Below, piece after piece: positions 37,449 through 48,508 of a stretch of DNA of 64,000 nucleotides. The stretch covers positions 66,852,631-66,916,630 of the forward strand of contig NC_055993.1 of the NCBI RefSeq assembly GCF_018446385.1, in the 5' to 3' direction. The stretch is from Zingiber officinale. Lineage: Eukaryota > Streptophyta > Magnoliopsida > Zingiberales > Zingiberaceae. The number at the start of each line of letters is the position of its first letter. Within the stretch, counting starts at the first letter, position 1. The position numbers were made by a program, and so were the translations under genes. Below the pieces are notes generated by a model that saw only the letters and a list, made by a program, of their open reading frames with translations, was not told the origin of the DNA and did not search any database.

Positions 37449-38242
37449 TAGAGGATATGTGTCGCTCAGAGGTCCTGACTACCAGTCCCGCTCGAGTTGA
37501 GTTTCCGTTGAGTTGCTTCATTTTATTGTTCCTATTATTTATGGTTGCAGTTTCTTTCTGTATCGAATTTTGAGTATGTTCACATATACATGCATACATA
37601 CACGCATTATCATCTATAACTTAGTGTTATTATATTACATCAGTATTTTGTGCTGGCTTGAATTGGTTCGATATCGTATTTCCTATATTTTCACTAGGGG
37701 GTACAATCCGATTTGGTGGTCAAGTATACCCTCGGAGCATGACAATGTTATTCTGTGTTCTACAAAAAGTGTGAAAAAGCCTCAAGCGCTATTCCCCCCC
37801 CCCCCCCCCCCCTCTAGCTCATCTTGATCCTACAATATGCCTTTGAGAATTTCTAAAATATTGAACATTTTAAGATAAATTATTTAATTTTTCTATTTGA
37901 TCATTTAACTTTTCATTTTATCAAAATCTTCTAATAGGTATGATTTTGCTAAGGTAACTCTTAACTCTAAATTCTCCTTTCTTAATTGTTCTTTTTTTGT
38001 TTCTAGTTTACATGAATTTCTAGAAAGTATTTTATCAGGATGTAGAGAACGTACCTCACTTACCAAGTCAGTCTCGTTATTCGTCTCTCCCCCTTCATCA
38101 CTGCTTTCTTCTGAAGTGTCTCCACCTTCGTCGATGCTCATCTCTGAGGTACTTTCATCCTCTTTCTGATGATCCACTATCAGTGCTGTCTAGCACATGC
38201 TTCTAGCTCGGACTCGAATAACGACTCATCCCACGTTGCTCT

Positions 38243-40223
38243 TGTTGGGTTCTTCGGGCCGCGAAAACCACTTTTTCACGTCGCGGAAACCCCGAGTCAC
38301 CCAAAGCCGTAGATCCGTGCAAAGATTCGTAAACAAAACTTTTTCGAAAAACCTTTTCTTGTACGAGTTTGTAAAACCTTTAGATCTACACTAGATAAGG
38401 GTTATACCTTCGAAGCGTGCCTTTCACTTATCCCGCTCGTCCAAGGAGTTGCCGGATCTCTAGACCGTCAAGCGTCGGTCCTCTAGAAGTATCCACACGG
38501 ACACGTAGGTGGAGAAAAACCTCACACGAAGGTGTGCTAGCACCTTGGTGAGATTCGGCCAAGCAAGGAGGAGAGGGAGAGCACAAGGAAGAAGAAGGAG
38601 TAAAATGAGGAGTTGAATGAAAAATGAATTTTCATCCCCACCTCTAAAGTGGCCGGCCACATTTTAGTGTATAACCCCCATTTCCACTTAATTACAATTA
38701 AGTGGAGGCCATTAAGAGGTGTTGTGTAACTCCTATGATGTGGCACATCATGAAGATGTGGACCATTACCATTGGTCCACATCTTGCCACCTCACAATGA
38801 TGTGGCAAATGAGTAACCTCCACTCATTTAATGTGGTCAACCCACATTAAATGCAATGGAGGCTTGTAACCTCCATGAGGTGGCAAAACAAGATGATGTG
38901 GAACAACATTATTGGTCCACATCTTGCCACCTCACTCATGATGTGGCAAAGAGTCAAGTCAAACTTGACTCTTCCTCTTCCTCTCTAGTCAAGTCAAACT
39001 TGACTCAATCTCTCTCATGGTTGATCTAATCAAACCATTTGATTCAAGCCAACTTAATATAATGAATCTAATTCATTAAATTAAATTGATCTAATGAGTC
39101 ATAATCTAAATTAGACTCATTAAATACATGAATCAATTTGAGTCTAACTCAATTAGCCCAATTTGGATTACTCTTAATCCAATTTGATTCATCAAATGAA
39201 TCTAATCCTCTTGGTTCATCATATAAACCAAATCTCCATCTAATTGTCCTAAGTGTGTGACCCTATAGGTTCTTGTAACGTTGGCAATGCCCTAAACCCA
39301 TTTAGGAGCATAAGTAATGAGCGGTATCTAGCAACACATCATTACTACCCAAGTTACAAGAAATGTCGAGATCCAACATCACCTTGTGACTACTAATTGT
39401 GACTCCTCACAATATATGACATTGTCCTTCTATCCTAGACATCTAGATTGATCAATGTGAGACATAGACCGTGTCATCCTCTAATCAATCTAAATCTTGA
39501 ACTCCAAGTAGACTCACTCGATCAAATGAGCTCAATATCTCATATTGACTCATTTGGGCATGGCGATGCACTTCGTGGTCTCACTCTATCAAGAATATCG
39601 ATTTAGCTTCCGTCATATAAGAGGGATATATCCCATCTACATCACTCACATCCCTCTGCATAATTCGTTACATACCCAGTAATAGCCTTTATAGTCCACC
39701 CAGTTACGGGTGACGTTTGACGAAACTAAAGTACATAACTCCTTATGTAGGGATCCATGGTGACTTCAGGTCTAAGGACTAATAGTCATACTAATAGCCA
39801 CATGAGAAAGTATATGACACTCATATAACGATCCATGATACTTTCTCATGGCGGGTCATTCAGTATACATTCTCTAATGCATACCCATGTGTCAGCTTGA
39901 TATCTCTATATCCATGACTTGTGAGATCAAGTCATCGAGCTGACCTACATGCTAGTCTTATTGTATTAACATTGTCCCTGAATGCTCATACTCGACTAGG
40001 AATGATTTAGAGTAGTGTTCCCTATATCATCTCACTATCGATTCAACTAATCGATTGATATAGGTATGAACCTTCTACTCAAGGACGCTATTATACTTAG
40101 TCTATTTGGCACTAATATAAATAAGTATAATAACCAAACAAATGCCTTTATTAATATACAATAATATGATATACATGAGTCCATACAATCATCAAATGAT
40201 TGGCTCTAGGGCTCTAACTAACA
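38243..40223 (-). mobile_element. Solo copia-type LTR, TSD GCTCT
   Basis: The ends are TGTTGGGTTCTTCGGG on the plus strand and TCTAACTAACA at 40223, so on the minus strand it starts TGTTAGTTAGAGCCC. The target duplication GCTCT is at 38238-38242 and 40224-40228. It has no coding part. An internal repeat of about 150 bp built on GATGTGG and CCACATCTTGCCACCTCA lies at 38690-38960. Confidence 0.85.
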
Positions 40224-41750
40224 GCTCTAAGGTTCTTGTGTTTAGTTTTATTTGACCCTCTATACTTCTCTTTTATCTTTTTCTTTAATTTTAGGCAGTT
40301 ATCTTTTACATGACTTGCTCCTTGTTCCAAAGATACTCTTCCTTCTATACTTTGTATTGATTTTTGGGTATTACAAAATCATTTTTTAACGTTAGAAATA
40401 TATCAAAAATCAGTTTTAAAGTGTACCTCCATTTTACGCTTCCAAAACATAAATTTTCCTTTGAACTTAGGTGGGTAAATGTTGGATCAGGCCATTGTCT
40501 TCTTACTTTAGATGGCGGTTAATTCTGCTAGAGTGGTCTGGAATCTGATACCAATTATTAGTCCCAATATGGCCGACAAGAGGGGGTGAATTACCCTAAA
40601 ATAAGAGTTAAGAACTTTCTTTTGCTTCATGAAGTTAGCAAAGACAACACAGGTTAGTTGAATAAAAATTAATTAACAAAAAATAAAATGAATAGGCGGG
40701 ATTTACTTAATTACAATCGGAGAAGTTTTTAGTCCAAGGCTTTAAAAGCTCCACTAAAAATCTCCCTATGGCAAAGTAGCCTCTTATAGAAATAAGTACA
40801 TAAAATAGTGAGAAGTAAACAATAGAAGCAAGTGTTCCATTTTCGAATGTTGTATTAAATTGAAAAAGACTAGGGCTCTATTTATAGTTTACAGGTCAAA
40901 AATATCTGTTAACTGACATGACATCTGGGCACCTGGAGTGGGTCTGAGTGCCCCCAACGGTGCATTCTATCTTCTTCGCAACGACTCTTCAACAGCTTCA
41001 AGATAACAATTTTATCCTCACCCAAGCGCCTGGACCGGTCTGGGCACCTGGAGTGCTGTTAACATGGACTCTAACAGTTATCCGCAGTAACATCTCGAAG
41101 AGGAGGCGCTTGTTTGGTACTAGGTTGGTTCGAGCACCCGGAGCTGGTCCGGGTGCCTAGAGTCCGAGCGTCTGGACAAAGTCAACACAGAGTTAACTTT
41201 ATCCAACTGCTGCTTCGGTCGTTTGGGTGATTCTCCTACCATCAAGAGTTGAGCTCACCTAAACTCAATTCCAACCTTCTCTTCTGGAGTAGTCTTTCGC
41301 TTTGGCTTCTCGCCCCACGGAAGCGCCGCGCGCATCCTTGCTCCACCTGTGCATTCTTCCGCAGCTTCTCATCCCTCAGGTCTGAGTGCCCAGACTATAG
41401 GCACCCGGACCAGGTCTGGGTGACCGAATAAAGTCAATACAGAGTTTGAATTTGTCCGGTTGCTGCTCTTATCGATTAGGTGATTCTTCGATCATTTAGA
41501 GTTGAGCTCACTCGAATCCAACTCCGGTCTTCTCTCGTCAAGCAGTCTTCTGCTCTGACTTCTCGTCCCTCGGAAGTGTCGCGCACGTCCTCGTTCCACC
41601 GGTGTACTCTTCCACAGCTCTCGTCCTTCGGATACACTGAGCTCATTGACTAACTTCTCGTGTTATCTTTTTCGTCCGCTGTATTATCCACTCGACTTAT
41701 TGTGTTCCCAAGTCCTTACACGCTTAGATACAATACATCAAAAATATAAA

Positions 41751-41877
41751 ACCTAACTTAACACAATTGATCATATTAAAATTCACCTAGGATATTAATA
41801 AAAGATGACCAGAACCTAAGTTAACACGATTGATGATATTAAAAGTCATCTGGGATATTAATAAAAGATGACCAGAT
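41751..41877. repeat. 62-bp tandem duplication at an LTR edge
   Basis: Two adjacent copies read CCTAACTTAACACAATTGAT or a close variant, then ATTAATAAAAGATGACCAGA. They lie at the outer end of the Sirevirus-like LTR. Confidence 0.75.
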
Positions 41878-41886
41878 GCGTAACAG

Positions 41887-42505
41887 GAAAAAAAAAAATT
41901 CAAAAACAAAGTTTCTTGGCATATAAAGTCCCAAAGGAGTATACTCTTAACATTTTTATTTTGTACAAAATTGTGCGTGCGCGGGCATTTGTAAAAAGAA
42001 CTTCATAATGGAATAGACTAGGCAAGAACTAAACCTTAGAAATGATTTTAGTCGGTTAACAGAATGTGTTTTTCAATCTTTTGAAGCTTGAGATGACTGA
42101 ACTTCAGTTAGCTCAAGCTAGATGGAAAAGGAGAAGAATATTTATAGTTGCTTCTATTTGTGAGACATCGTTCGGTTAGTCAACTAATACGAGAGATGAG
42201 AGTAGTTGATTGATAGAAGATTAAGTGGAAGAAGCTTTAGCAAAGATCAGTCGACTACTTGCAGATACAATTCTCAACTTCCACTGTAGTTCTCTTGCCC
42301 TAATGGCCCCTGCACTCTTGCGCCAAAAGTTCTACTTGTAAGGAGTGTGAGCCTCCTCACCGGCAGCTACTTCTCAGCAACTCAACTAAGAGATCCACAT
42401 TTCAGTCACTAGTTATTCACTGTACAATAACACTTTCAGAGCACAATCAATCTCGCTCTACTCCAGCAGCTTCACCGATCGAGCAAAAGCATTTCCCGAT
42501 TGTGA
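41887..42505. other. 3' flank of the MYC2-like gene
   Basis: No gene is seen. The part next to the stop codon should be the 3' untranslated region of the bHLH gene on the minus strand. Farther left, words such as AGTCAACTAATACGAG and TCAGTCGACTACTT hint at another worn LTR piece, but no ends could be set. Confidence 0.4.
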
Positions 42506-44470
42506 TTATGATGTCAATCGAGAGAGGAGAGCAGCGTTGAGCTGCTCCTGCGTGTACACTTGGCTCGACATCATGACGGTGGCCTGCTGGATCATCAAGT
42601 CCTTGACAACGGATACACTCGCGTAGTGTACTTCGAGATCCAGCTCTTGCAGAGCAGCCGTCAGTTTCGCCGCCGGGTGGTTCCTTCTTTGGCTCTGTAC
42701 TCTTATCATGGCCTCTAATCCGAGTATCTTCACTTCCAACTCCACCCCGAGGCATCTGCTTGCGCCGTTCGTGGCCTTGTGGTTGCGCTCGGATGGTCGA
42801 GCAGGGGCGGATGCATGCTGCAGCTTGAGGGCTTCCACTTGGGCTTCTAGCTCCTCCTTCTCGGCGTCCAAAGTTTGGATCTTTGATCGGAGCTCTTCGA
42901 TGTAGGAGGCGGCGTCGCCGAGGAGGGAAGCTTTGTCCATCTTGGACACGTTGGGGACTACGGCGCGGAGAGCGTAGAATCGTTGGTTGAGCTTCTCGCG
43001 GCGCTGCCGCTCGGCTTCCACGTGGTTTAGAGGTTCATCGCGGCCATTGGCAGGCTTCCTCCCGCGCTTCTTTGGTCGCTTCTCCGGCTCAGCCACCCGG
43101 CTGCTCTCCACCTCCCGCATCGAGGCGTCGAGGTCCGATTGATCGGAATCTGGGCCGTCCGGGATCGCACCGCCGCCTGAGCACATCAATTGGCCGTTGG
43201 GTGGTGGTCTCGCAGGAGCCGACGTGAAGGACAGCATCGCCTCATCGTTGTTGGTGACGCTGGACACCGCCCCGGTGGATCTCTTGTTCTTCGTGTTGTC
43301 TGCTGCGGGAGCGGGGATGGCAGCGGTTTGGGGATGGGGGAAGAGGCTCCCTGCGGCAGGGGCTGGCGAGGAATTCTTCTTGCTGCCAGAAAAATTAAAA
43401 ACTTCCCTAGAATCCGGCTTGAACGATTGGGGGGCAATTGAAGGATTCGAGCTGAACTCTGCAAAATTGAAATCTTTGGAGAAGAAAGATTGGTTCTGCG
43501 GGTTATTCTGGTGCTGCAACTGCTGGTGATGTTTTTGGATTTGGATCGAAGAGCTAGGGTTTTGGGTGAGCATGCTAGAGCTAGGGTTGTTTTCGAATTG
43601 AATTGGGGGTTTTGTGACGGGCATGTCGGCGGTGGCGGATTCCTTCATTTCGACCACTGACGGATCCGTCAGCCAAAGCACTGACGGATCGGTCTCCCCT
43701 AGTTCGGGGGCTGAGGTAACTGCTGCAGATTGCGGTGTCAACCAGGACGAAGAGGCGCCGCCAACTGCGGCTGCGGCTGCGGCCGCGGGTGGAGTGTCCG
43801 GAGAGTTGAAGTTGGCGTGGATCTGGCCCATGATCTCGGCGCTGTGCAAGATGACATCGGTGGAACCGAGCTCGAGCACGCCGGAGCCGACAGGGACACA
43901 GACCATAGTCTGGAGGCCGAATAACTGCGCCTGGCAAGCTCGCTCGCAGGGCGCTGCGGCAAGGCGAGCCGCGCCGGCAATCCAGGAGGGGCTCCCGGCA
44001 CAGAAGACCTGGCCAGGGAGCCCGCAGCCGTTCACGAAGGACTGAGTCATGGACACAAGGAAGAACCACTCCGTGTCGGTGACTTCCTCATCGACGGCCT
44101 CGTCCGCCCCGGACGAGCCGCCTCCGGAAATGAGCGAGTTGAGCTCTCGCAGGACCCGCTTGCGGTACTCCTGCTCGTCGGGGGATGACGCGGTCCTAGA
44201 AGGGTGCTTCCGCTTGTGCTCCTCGCAGCCCTTGTAGTAGCCGTCGCCCCAGACAAGTAAGGATGAGCCGGAGTCTGTGTCGAGGGAGGACTGCCAGAAG
44301 ATTCCGTAGGTCCAGGAGTGTCGCGCGCCGTCGATGAGGGCCTGGAGGCGGTGCTGGAGGGAGTCCTGGTTGAAGGAGAGCGGCGGAGGGACCCAGGGGA
44401 AGCCCTGGAGGTCAGCGGAGGCTATGAAGCCGTCCATAACGGAGGAGTTGTCGTCGGTCCACAGGTTCAT
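42506..44470 (-). CDS. MYC2-like: MYC2-type bHLH transcription factor
   Basis: A nuclear regulator of jasmonate responses by family knowledge: MYC2-class proteins bind G-box DNA, are held by JAZ repressors and recruit MED25. The frame is intronless, which is usual here. An upstream in-frame ATG exists (44612-44614), but I choose 44468-44470 because it opens [15 protein letters not shown], the family's typical start, giving 654 residues. The bHLH-MYC_N region is about residues 33-225. It includes the JAZ-interacting part ([20 protein letters not shown]) and the acidic activation stretch ([15 protein letters not shown], near 127-141). A basic nuclear signal (KRPKKRGRK) is near 464-472. The bHLH spans about 478-540 with His483, Glu487 and Arg491, the G-box reading set, then a short zipper and an ACT-like C-terminus (573-650). 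The GC-rich coding DNA suggests a monocot. The exact paralogue (MYC2, MYC3 or MYC4) is not resolved. Confidence 0.95.
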   Translation of the reverse strand: MNLWTDDNSSVMDGFIASADLQGFPWVPPPLSFNQDSLQHRLQALIDGARHSWTYGIFWQSSLDTDSGSSLLVWGDGYYKGCEEHKRKHPSRTASSPDEQEYRKRVLRELNSLISGGGSSGADEAVDEEVTDTEWFFLVSMTQSFVNGCGLPGQVFCAGSPSWIAGAARLAAAPCERACQAQLFGLQTMVCVPVGSGVLELGSTDVILHSAEIMGQIHANFNSPDTPPAAAAAAAVGGASSSWLTPQSAAVTSAPELGETDPSVLWLTDPSVVEMKESATADMPVTKPPIQFENNPSSSMLTQNPSSSIQIQKHHQQLQHQNNPQNQSFFSKDFNFAEFSSNPSIAPQSFKPDSREVFNFSGSKKNSSPAPAAGSLFPHPQTAAIPAPAADNTKNKRSTGAVSSVTNNDEAMLSFTSAPARPPPNGQLMCSGGGAIPDGPDSDQSDLDASMREVESSRVAEPEKRPKKRGRKPANGRDEPLNHVEAERQRREKLNQRFYALRAVVPNVSKMDKASLLGDAASYIEELRSKIQTLDAEKEELEAQVEALKLQHASAPARPSERNHKATNGASRCLGVELEVKILGLEAMIRVQSQRRNHPAAKLTAALQELDLEVHYASVSVVKDLMIQQATVMMSSQVYTQEQLNAALLSRLTS

Positions 44471-44673
44471 GATCTCGTCCCCCGAGTTTAAGAGGGCCGT
44501 GAGAGGGAGCGGATGAAGAAGATGACGATGATGATTGCTGATTCGTCGGCTTTTACTATTTTGGCATTTTAGCCAAAATTTCAACTTCCCCCCTGCAAAC
44601 TTTTCTCTTTTCACTGTGGTCTTACCATAACGCCCTTCCCTATTTAATTATTACTCCAAATCCCATCAAAACT

Positions 44674-44681
44674 TATTTATA
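44674..44681 (-). promoter_or_regulatory. TATA box of the MYC2-like gene
   Basis: The minus strand reads TATAAATA about 200 bp upstream of the chosen start. Transcription would begin near 44640-44650, giving a leader of roughly 170-180 bases. That would make the upstream ATG at 44612-44614 part of the transcript. It is inferred from sequence alone. Confidence 0.5.
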
Positions 44682-44951
44682 AACTTTGAGGGAGGAAAAC
44701 GAGAAGTGATCCAAATGACGATACATCGAATCCAACGAGGGCATCTAGTTGTTGCGGCGGCCACGTCGAGGATTGGTTCCTCCCCCCTTACCAACTTTTT
44801 CTTTTTTTTCACAATTAAATTAAATTAAATAATTAGTACTGTTACATTAATTATATTTCATGTAGGGAAGTTGTTGGCACTTGGCCCACCGGGCTGGCAC
44901 GTTTTTCTCGGTGCCCTTGTCGTCTCGTGCCCGGGACGGCGTGGCCACTGC

Positions 44952-44957
44952 CACGTG
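44952..44957. promoter_or_regulatory. G-box (CACGTG) in the MYC2-like promoter
   Basis: A perfect CACGTG within GCCACGTGTC lies about 480 bp upstream of the start codon. It is the preferred site of MYC2-class proteins and also resembles an abscisic acid response element. Autoregulation or bZIP control is possible but unproved. Confidence 0.5.
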
Positions 44958-44989
44958 TCACTAAGATGTGGTAAGCTTGCGAATATTTA

Positions 44990-46259
44990 TTTATTTGTTC
45001 ATTTATTTATGAAAATAATAATAAATAAGTCTTCGATCTGTCTTTTTCAGGTCAAATTCTTGCTTTGAGACTATTGAATACGATGAACACTTGAAATTCC
45101 GTTGTGACGCTAATCCTACCTGTCAAGGTTTACAGTATCGAAATTTTTTTTTATATATATATAATTTTATACATCCGTTCAATACATACTCTTAAATAAT
45201 ACTTATAAATTTGAGCGTCCGAAATATCCTGGATGCCCAGATCTTTAAAAATAAGTTGAGACATCTAGAGGTGCATTTAGACACTCAGATTTGTAAAGAT
45301 CATCCAAAAATATGCACGGAACGTATATATATATATATAAAAAAAGAGAAATTTTATTCTATATATCTTTATCTTGTACATTTATTGGTAACTGAGTATA
45401 AATTAAGTATCCAGAAGTGTGTACGGGTGTCCCGATTTATTTTTAACCGATCGAGACATCCGGATGGAATTTTCAATATCTGAATTTATATTCAGTTGTC
45501 CATAAATATGTATGAAAAAAATGGGAAGGATATACACTCTAACTCTATTTATCATTCTAAACAATAATGTTATTTTAATATTATTGTAGTTACGAAGTAA
45601 TTAATATAAAATATTAAAATAATTTTTTTAAAAAAATTAATTTTATCTAAAATATTATATATAAAAAACCATATCAAATTTTGTTTATCAATATAATTAC
45701 AATTATTTAAATTTGCTAACAAAAATCATTTTAGTTTAGTCAAAATCATTTAAAACTATTGTATTAGTTAACAATAATTTTAAAATAATTTTGACTAAGT
45801 TGAAAATATTTTAATAAGTTTAAAAAGTTTTAATTAAGTTGGTAAAAAATTAAGAAATTATTTAAAATACTGGATCAAAATCATTTTAGTTAAATCAAAA
45901 TGACTTTCAAACTATTATAACTGCTATTAAATACTTACTATCACAATTTATCAACTATCTATTTAATAATTGACGCAACGATTTATATAATTAAATTTAA
46001 ATAATTTTAACTAAGTGATAAAAGATTTATATAAAGCCCTCTGTATATAATTAGTTGTTGCAGATATTAACTAGTTGTCATACAATAATATTGCATTAAA
46101 GATTTTCGATATGAAAATTATAACGATGTGGCTTTTAACTTTAATTTTTCTTATATAAAAAAAATGCTCTTTTAGCAATTCTAATAATTATAGATGCTCT
46201 TTAATTTTTACTCATTATTCTATTAGCTTTAAGCTTACTAAACTATTAGATGTATAGTT
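44990..46259. other. AT-rich intergenic DNA with a hairpin
   Basis: No gene is seen. Around 45736-45803 an inverted repeat reads GTCAAAATCATTTAAAACTA and returns as its near complement ending AATTTTGAC, with GTTAAC near the centre. This resembles a small MITE or its core. Related words (AATCATTTTAGTTTAGTCAA) recur at 45725 and 45890. Nothing else is recognised. Confidence 0.45.
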
Positions 46260-46453
46260 AAAGGAATCAACACAAGTATTGGCATATTTCAATTAATCAA
46301 TACATGGGCAATGACTGAGCTAATGAAGAACTCCGATGAGATGAATCACATACAAGAAGAGTTGGTAGTCGTCGTTGGCTTAAACCAATACGTCCAAGAG
46401 AGCGACCTCGAGAATCTCCCCTACCTAAAGTGCACAGTGAAGGAGACACTCTA
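46260..46453 (+). pseudogene. Cytochrome P450 fragment, CYP84-like, cut by a CACTA element
   Basis: The plus strand reads GINTSIGIF, NTWAMTELMKNSDEM, IQEELVVVVGLNQYVQESDL, then LPYLKCTVKETL. This is the helix I to helix K stretch of a plant A-type P450. The word LKCTVKETL is closest to CYP84A (ferulate 5-hydroxylase), which has LKCTLKETLR. The ExxR motif is cut just after ETL, exactly where CACTA starts at 46454. No upstream exon with the N-terminal part was found, and the haem-binding end is absent from the window. The CYP84 assignment is tentative. A CYP71-clan membership is safer. Confidence 0.75.
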
Positions 46454-46489
46454 CACTACAAAAATACTGCCACTTAGGGACAAAATTTA

Positions 46490-47265
46490 CAACAAATTTT
46501 AGAAAAAAATTCGTTGGAAATTAGATTTGGGACGAAAATTGCGACAAAAAAAATTCGTTGGAAATCTGGTGTCCCAAAAATTTGCGGCGAAAAATTATAA
46601 TTTCGTTGGAAATTTTGCAACGAAAATAATATTCGTTGCAAAATTCGTTGGAAACTTTGCGACAAAACCAAAATTCGTTGCAAAATTCGTTGAAAATATT
46701 GCAACAAAAATAAATATTTGTTGGAAATGTCAGCAGGAAAAATCTCCGACGAACCCCAAATTTGTCCTGAATTAGCAACGAAATATGTATTCGTTGCAAA
46801 CAGATTTGCGACGAATAATTATTTATTGGAAAAGTTACAAAATACAATATTACCAACGAAAATAGAAATTCGTTGGAAATTTCCAACGAATATGAATTTT
46901 GTTGAAAATTTCCAACGAATATGAATTTCGTTGGAAAGTTCCAACAAAAATATGAATAAATTCGTTGGAAATTCCCAACGAATATGAATTTTGTTGGAAA
47001 TCTCCAACGAAATAGAAATTCGTTGGAAAGTTCCAACGAATATGAATTTTGTTGGAACTTTCCAACGAAATAGAAATTCGTTGGAAATTTCCAACGAATC
47101 TAGATTTTCGTTGGAAATTTCAAACAAAATTCATATTCATTGGAAATTTCCAACGAATTTCTATTTCGTTGGAGATTTCCAACGAATTTCTATTTCGTTG
47201 GAAACTTCCAACAAAAATATTGATTCGTTGGAAATTTCCAACGAAAAGGCATTTTTGTTGTAGTA
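46490..47265. repeat. Left subterminal repeats, TTCGTTGGAAA family
   Basis: Well over twenty copies of TTCGTTGGAAA and its complement TTTCCAACGAA occur, many joined as palindromes around a short centre, with a denser and more regular part at 46850-47240. The outer part uses TTCGTTGCAAA variants. Open frames on both strands here follow the repeats and are not genes. Confidence 0.92.
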
Positions 47266-47269
47266 TTAT

Positions 47270-47966
47270 GATAAAATACGATATTTCCAACGAATCCAAA
47301 TTCGTTGCAAAATTCATCCCAAAATAAAACAAAAATATCCAGCCCCATCTTATTTCAATATTTTTTCCTATTACAATTTTTTTCAAACAGATTCAACATA
47401 TATATAATACACCACTAAACACAATAGCACAAATATAAACCAAAAATCAACTAACATCTTAGTGTACAACAAAATAACATCGATAATATAAATCCAAACA
47501 CATGCACCATTAAAGCATGTTCCATATACAACTTAAACTAAGAGCATAAAACTAACAATACAACACATCATCATCCAACAATACAAACTACAACAATATA
47601 CAACTACAACTAACACCCTAAACCAAACACTGCAATAAAGTTACAACAAAAATATCATAGTATCCAAATTCCAATATCATACAAGAACATGAAAAAGATA
47701 AAGTAGAAGATAATATTATGGAGATCCTTCTCAGTCCAAATCCTTCTTCTACCTACATCAAAAGATAAACAAAGAAAAAGAAAAATATTATAAATCAACA
47801 CAAAAGTAAATAGGTAAAGACTTATATATTTTTACGTCAATACCACCATCATCTTCACCTACCAACCCTGTTTGGAACAAAAATAACAATACTAATCAAA
47901 ATACAAAAATAAAAAATTTATAAATTCGATAAAATAAAAGAAGTCAAAAATTCTAATTAAAAACAC
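47270..47966. other. Non-coding DNA inside the second CACTA element
   Basis: AT-rich DNA with many ACAA words lies between the subterminal array and the last exon of the TNPA-like gene. It probably includes that gene's 3' untranslated region. Nothing further is recognised. Confidence 0.5.
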
Positions 47967-48508
47967 TCATGCATCATCATCAACATCATCGGCGGCATCA
48001 TCATCGGCGTTAGCATCATCACCAATACCAGGAGGAATATAGCTTGAACTCGATCTAAATTGTTGAAATTGTTGTAAAAGAAAGGCTTGTTGTTTGCGCA
48101 TTTCAACCATATCTAGATCTCTTTGTGAATTTTGTTTTTGAATTTCTAAAATTTGCTGATCCCTTTGAGATATTATGCCTTTCAAATTGTCAACCTTTTC
48201 AGTTAAGCTATGAATCTGTGTCGTTATTGCAGGTGGGGTAGAAGAAGATAAAGATCTTCGAGGAACATTATGGATTCTACTCATAGAACTCATACCTATT
48301 ATCCTTCCCCCTTTGACTCCCCCACAAGCCTCTAACCATAAATCTAAATTATTAGTAACAGATGACACAGATCCCTCAATATTATCGCCATCACCTGAAC
48401 TTCTCTGTGATAATGATAGCTCATCATATCTCTCCTATGAAAAATTAAAACCTTAATTAGAGCAAATAGATAAATAATAAAATCTAAGTTAAAATTAAGA
48501 TTAAAGAT

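Larger units (their letters stand above)
14169..37744. mobile_element. Ty3-type LTR (about 3.4 kb net) holding four later insertions
   Basis: The edges read TGTAATATACC at 14169 and GAGCATGACA at 37744. The flanking five bases are GCGTT and ATGTT, which may be one target duplication after two changes. The LTR's own DNA is 14169-15027, 23317-24803, 34180-34819, 36242-36342 and 37449-37744. The pieces include a possible promoter word TATTTAAATAGG near 14390, a GC-rich stretch 14450-15027, and arrays of diverged tandem repeats. No internal coding domain of its own is seen, so a solo LTR is the simplest reading. Each intruder was delimited by its own target duplication. Confidence 0.55.
12908..37834 (+). 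mobile_element. Copia 3' LTR split by a nested block
   Basis: The LTR starts TGTTGGTGCAGG at 12908 and runs to 14168. It resumes at 37745 and ends ...GATCCTACA at 37834. The split is inferred because the right-hand remainder (TTCTGTGTTCTAC, a C-run, CTCTAGC, GATCCTACA) matches the end of the related LTR at 34820-36241. The left part also matches that LTR, including the repeated word GGTAACCCTAGG. The intruder is the Ty3-type LTR at 14169-37744. It is a non-coding fossil. Confidence 0.65.
37835..41886 (-). mobile_element. 5' part of a Sirevirus-like copia, split by a solo LTR
   Basis: On the minus strand an LTR runs from about 41886 (TGTTACGCATC) to about 40560, ending near CACCCCCTCTTGTCGG. 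A Met-tRNA primer site (TGGTATCAGA) lies near 40550. A gag start follows (about 40430-40480, FKGKFMFWKRKMEVHFKTDF), and a later gag part lies near 37905-38177 (KENLELRVTLAKSY). The solo LTR 38243-40223 lies between. Pol is missing, since the element is cut at 37834. Only a fossil remains, with no whole gene. Confidence 0.65.

Noticed and set aside
37790-37812. Long C-run
   Set aside because: It matches the C-rich end common to related copia LTRs (also near 36207-36218). It is a homopolymer feature, and its exact length may be a sequencing error.
43186-44256. Many open frames antisense to the MYC2-like gene
   Set aside because: They are shadows of a GC-rich coding sequence. The minus-strand frame has a clear bHLH protein.
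44612-44614. Upstream ATG as start of the MYC2-like protein
   Set aside because: It would add 48 residues unlike the family. MNLWTDDN at 44470 is the usual start. Kept only as a possibility.
46521-47386. Several overlapping open frames on both strands
   Set aside because: They follow the TTCGTTGGAAA palindromes and show periodic words such as KFIFVGNFQRI. They are artefacts of the repeat.
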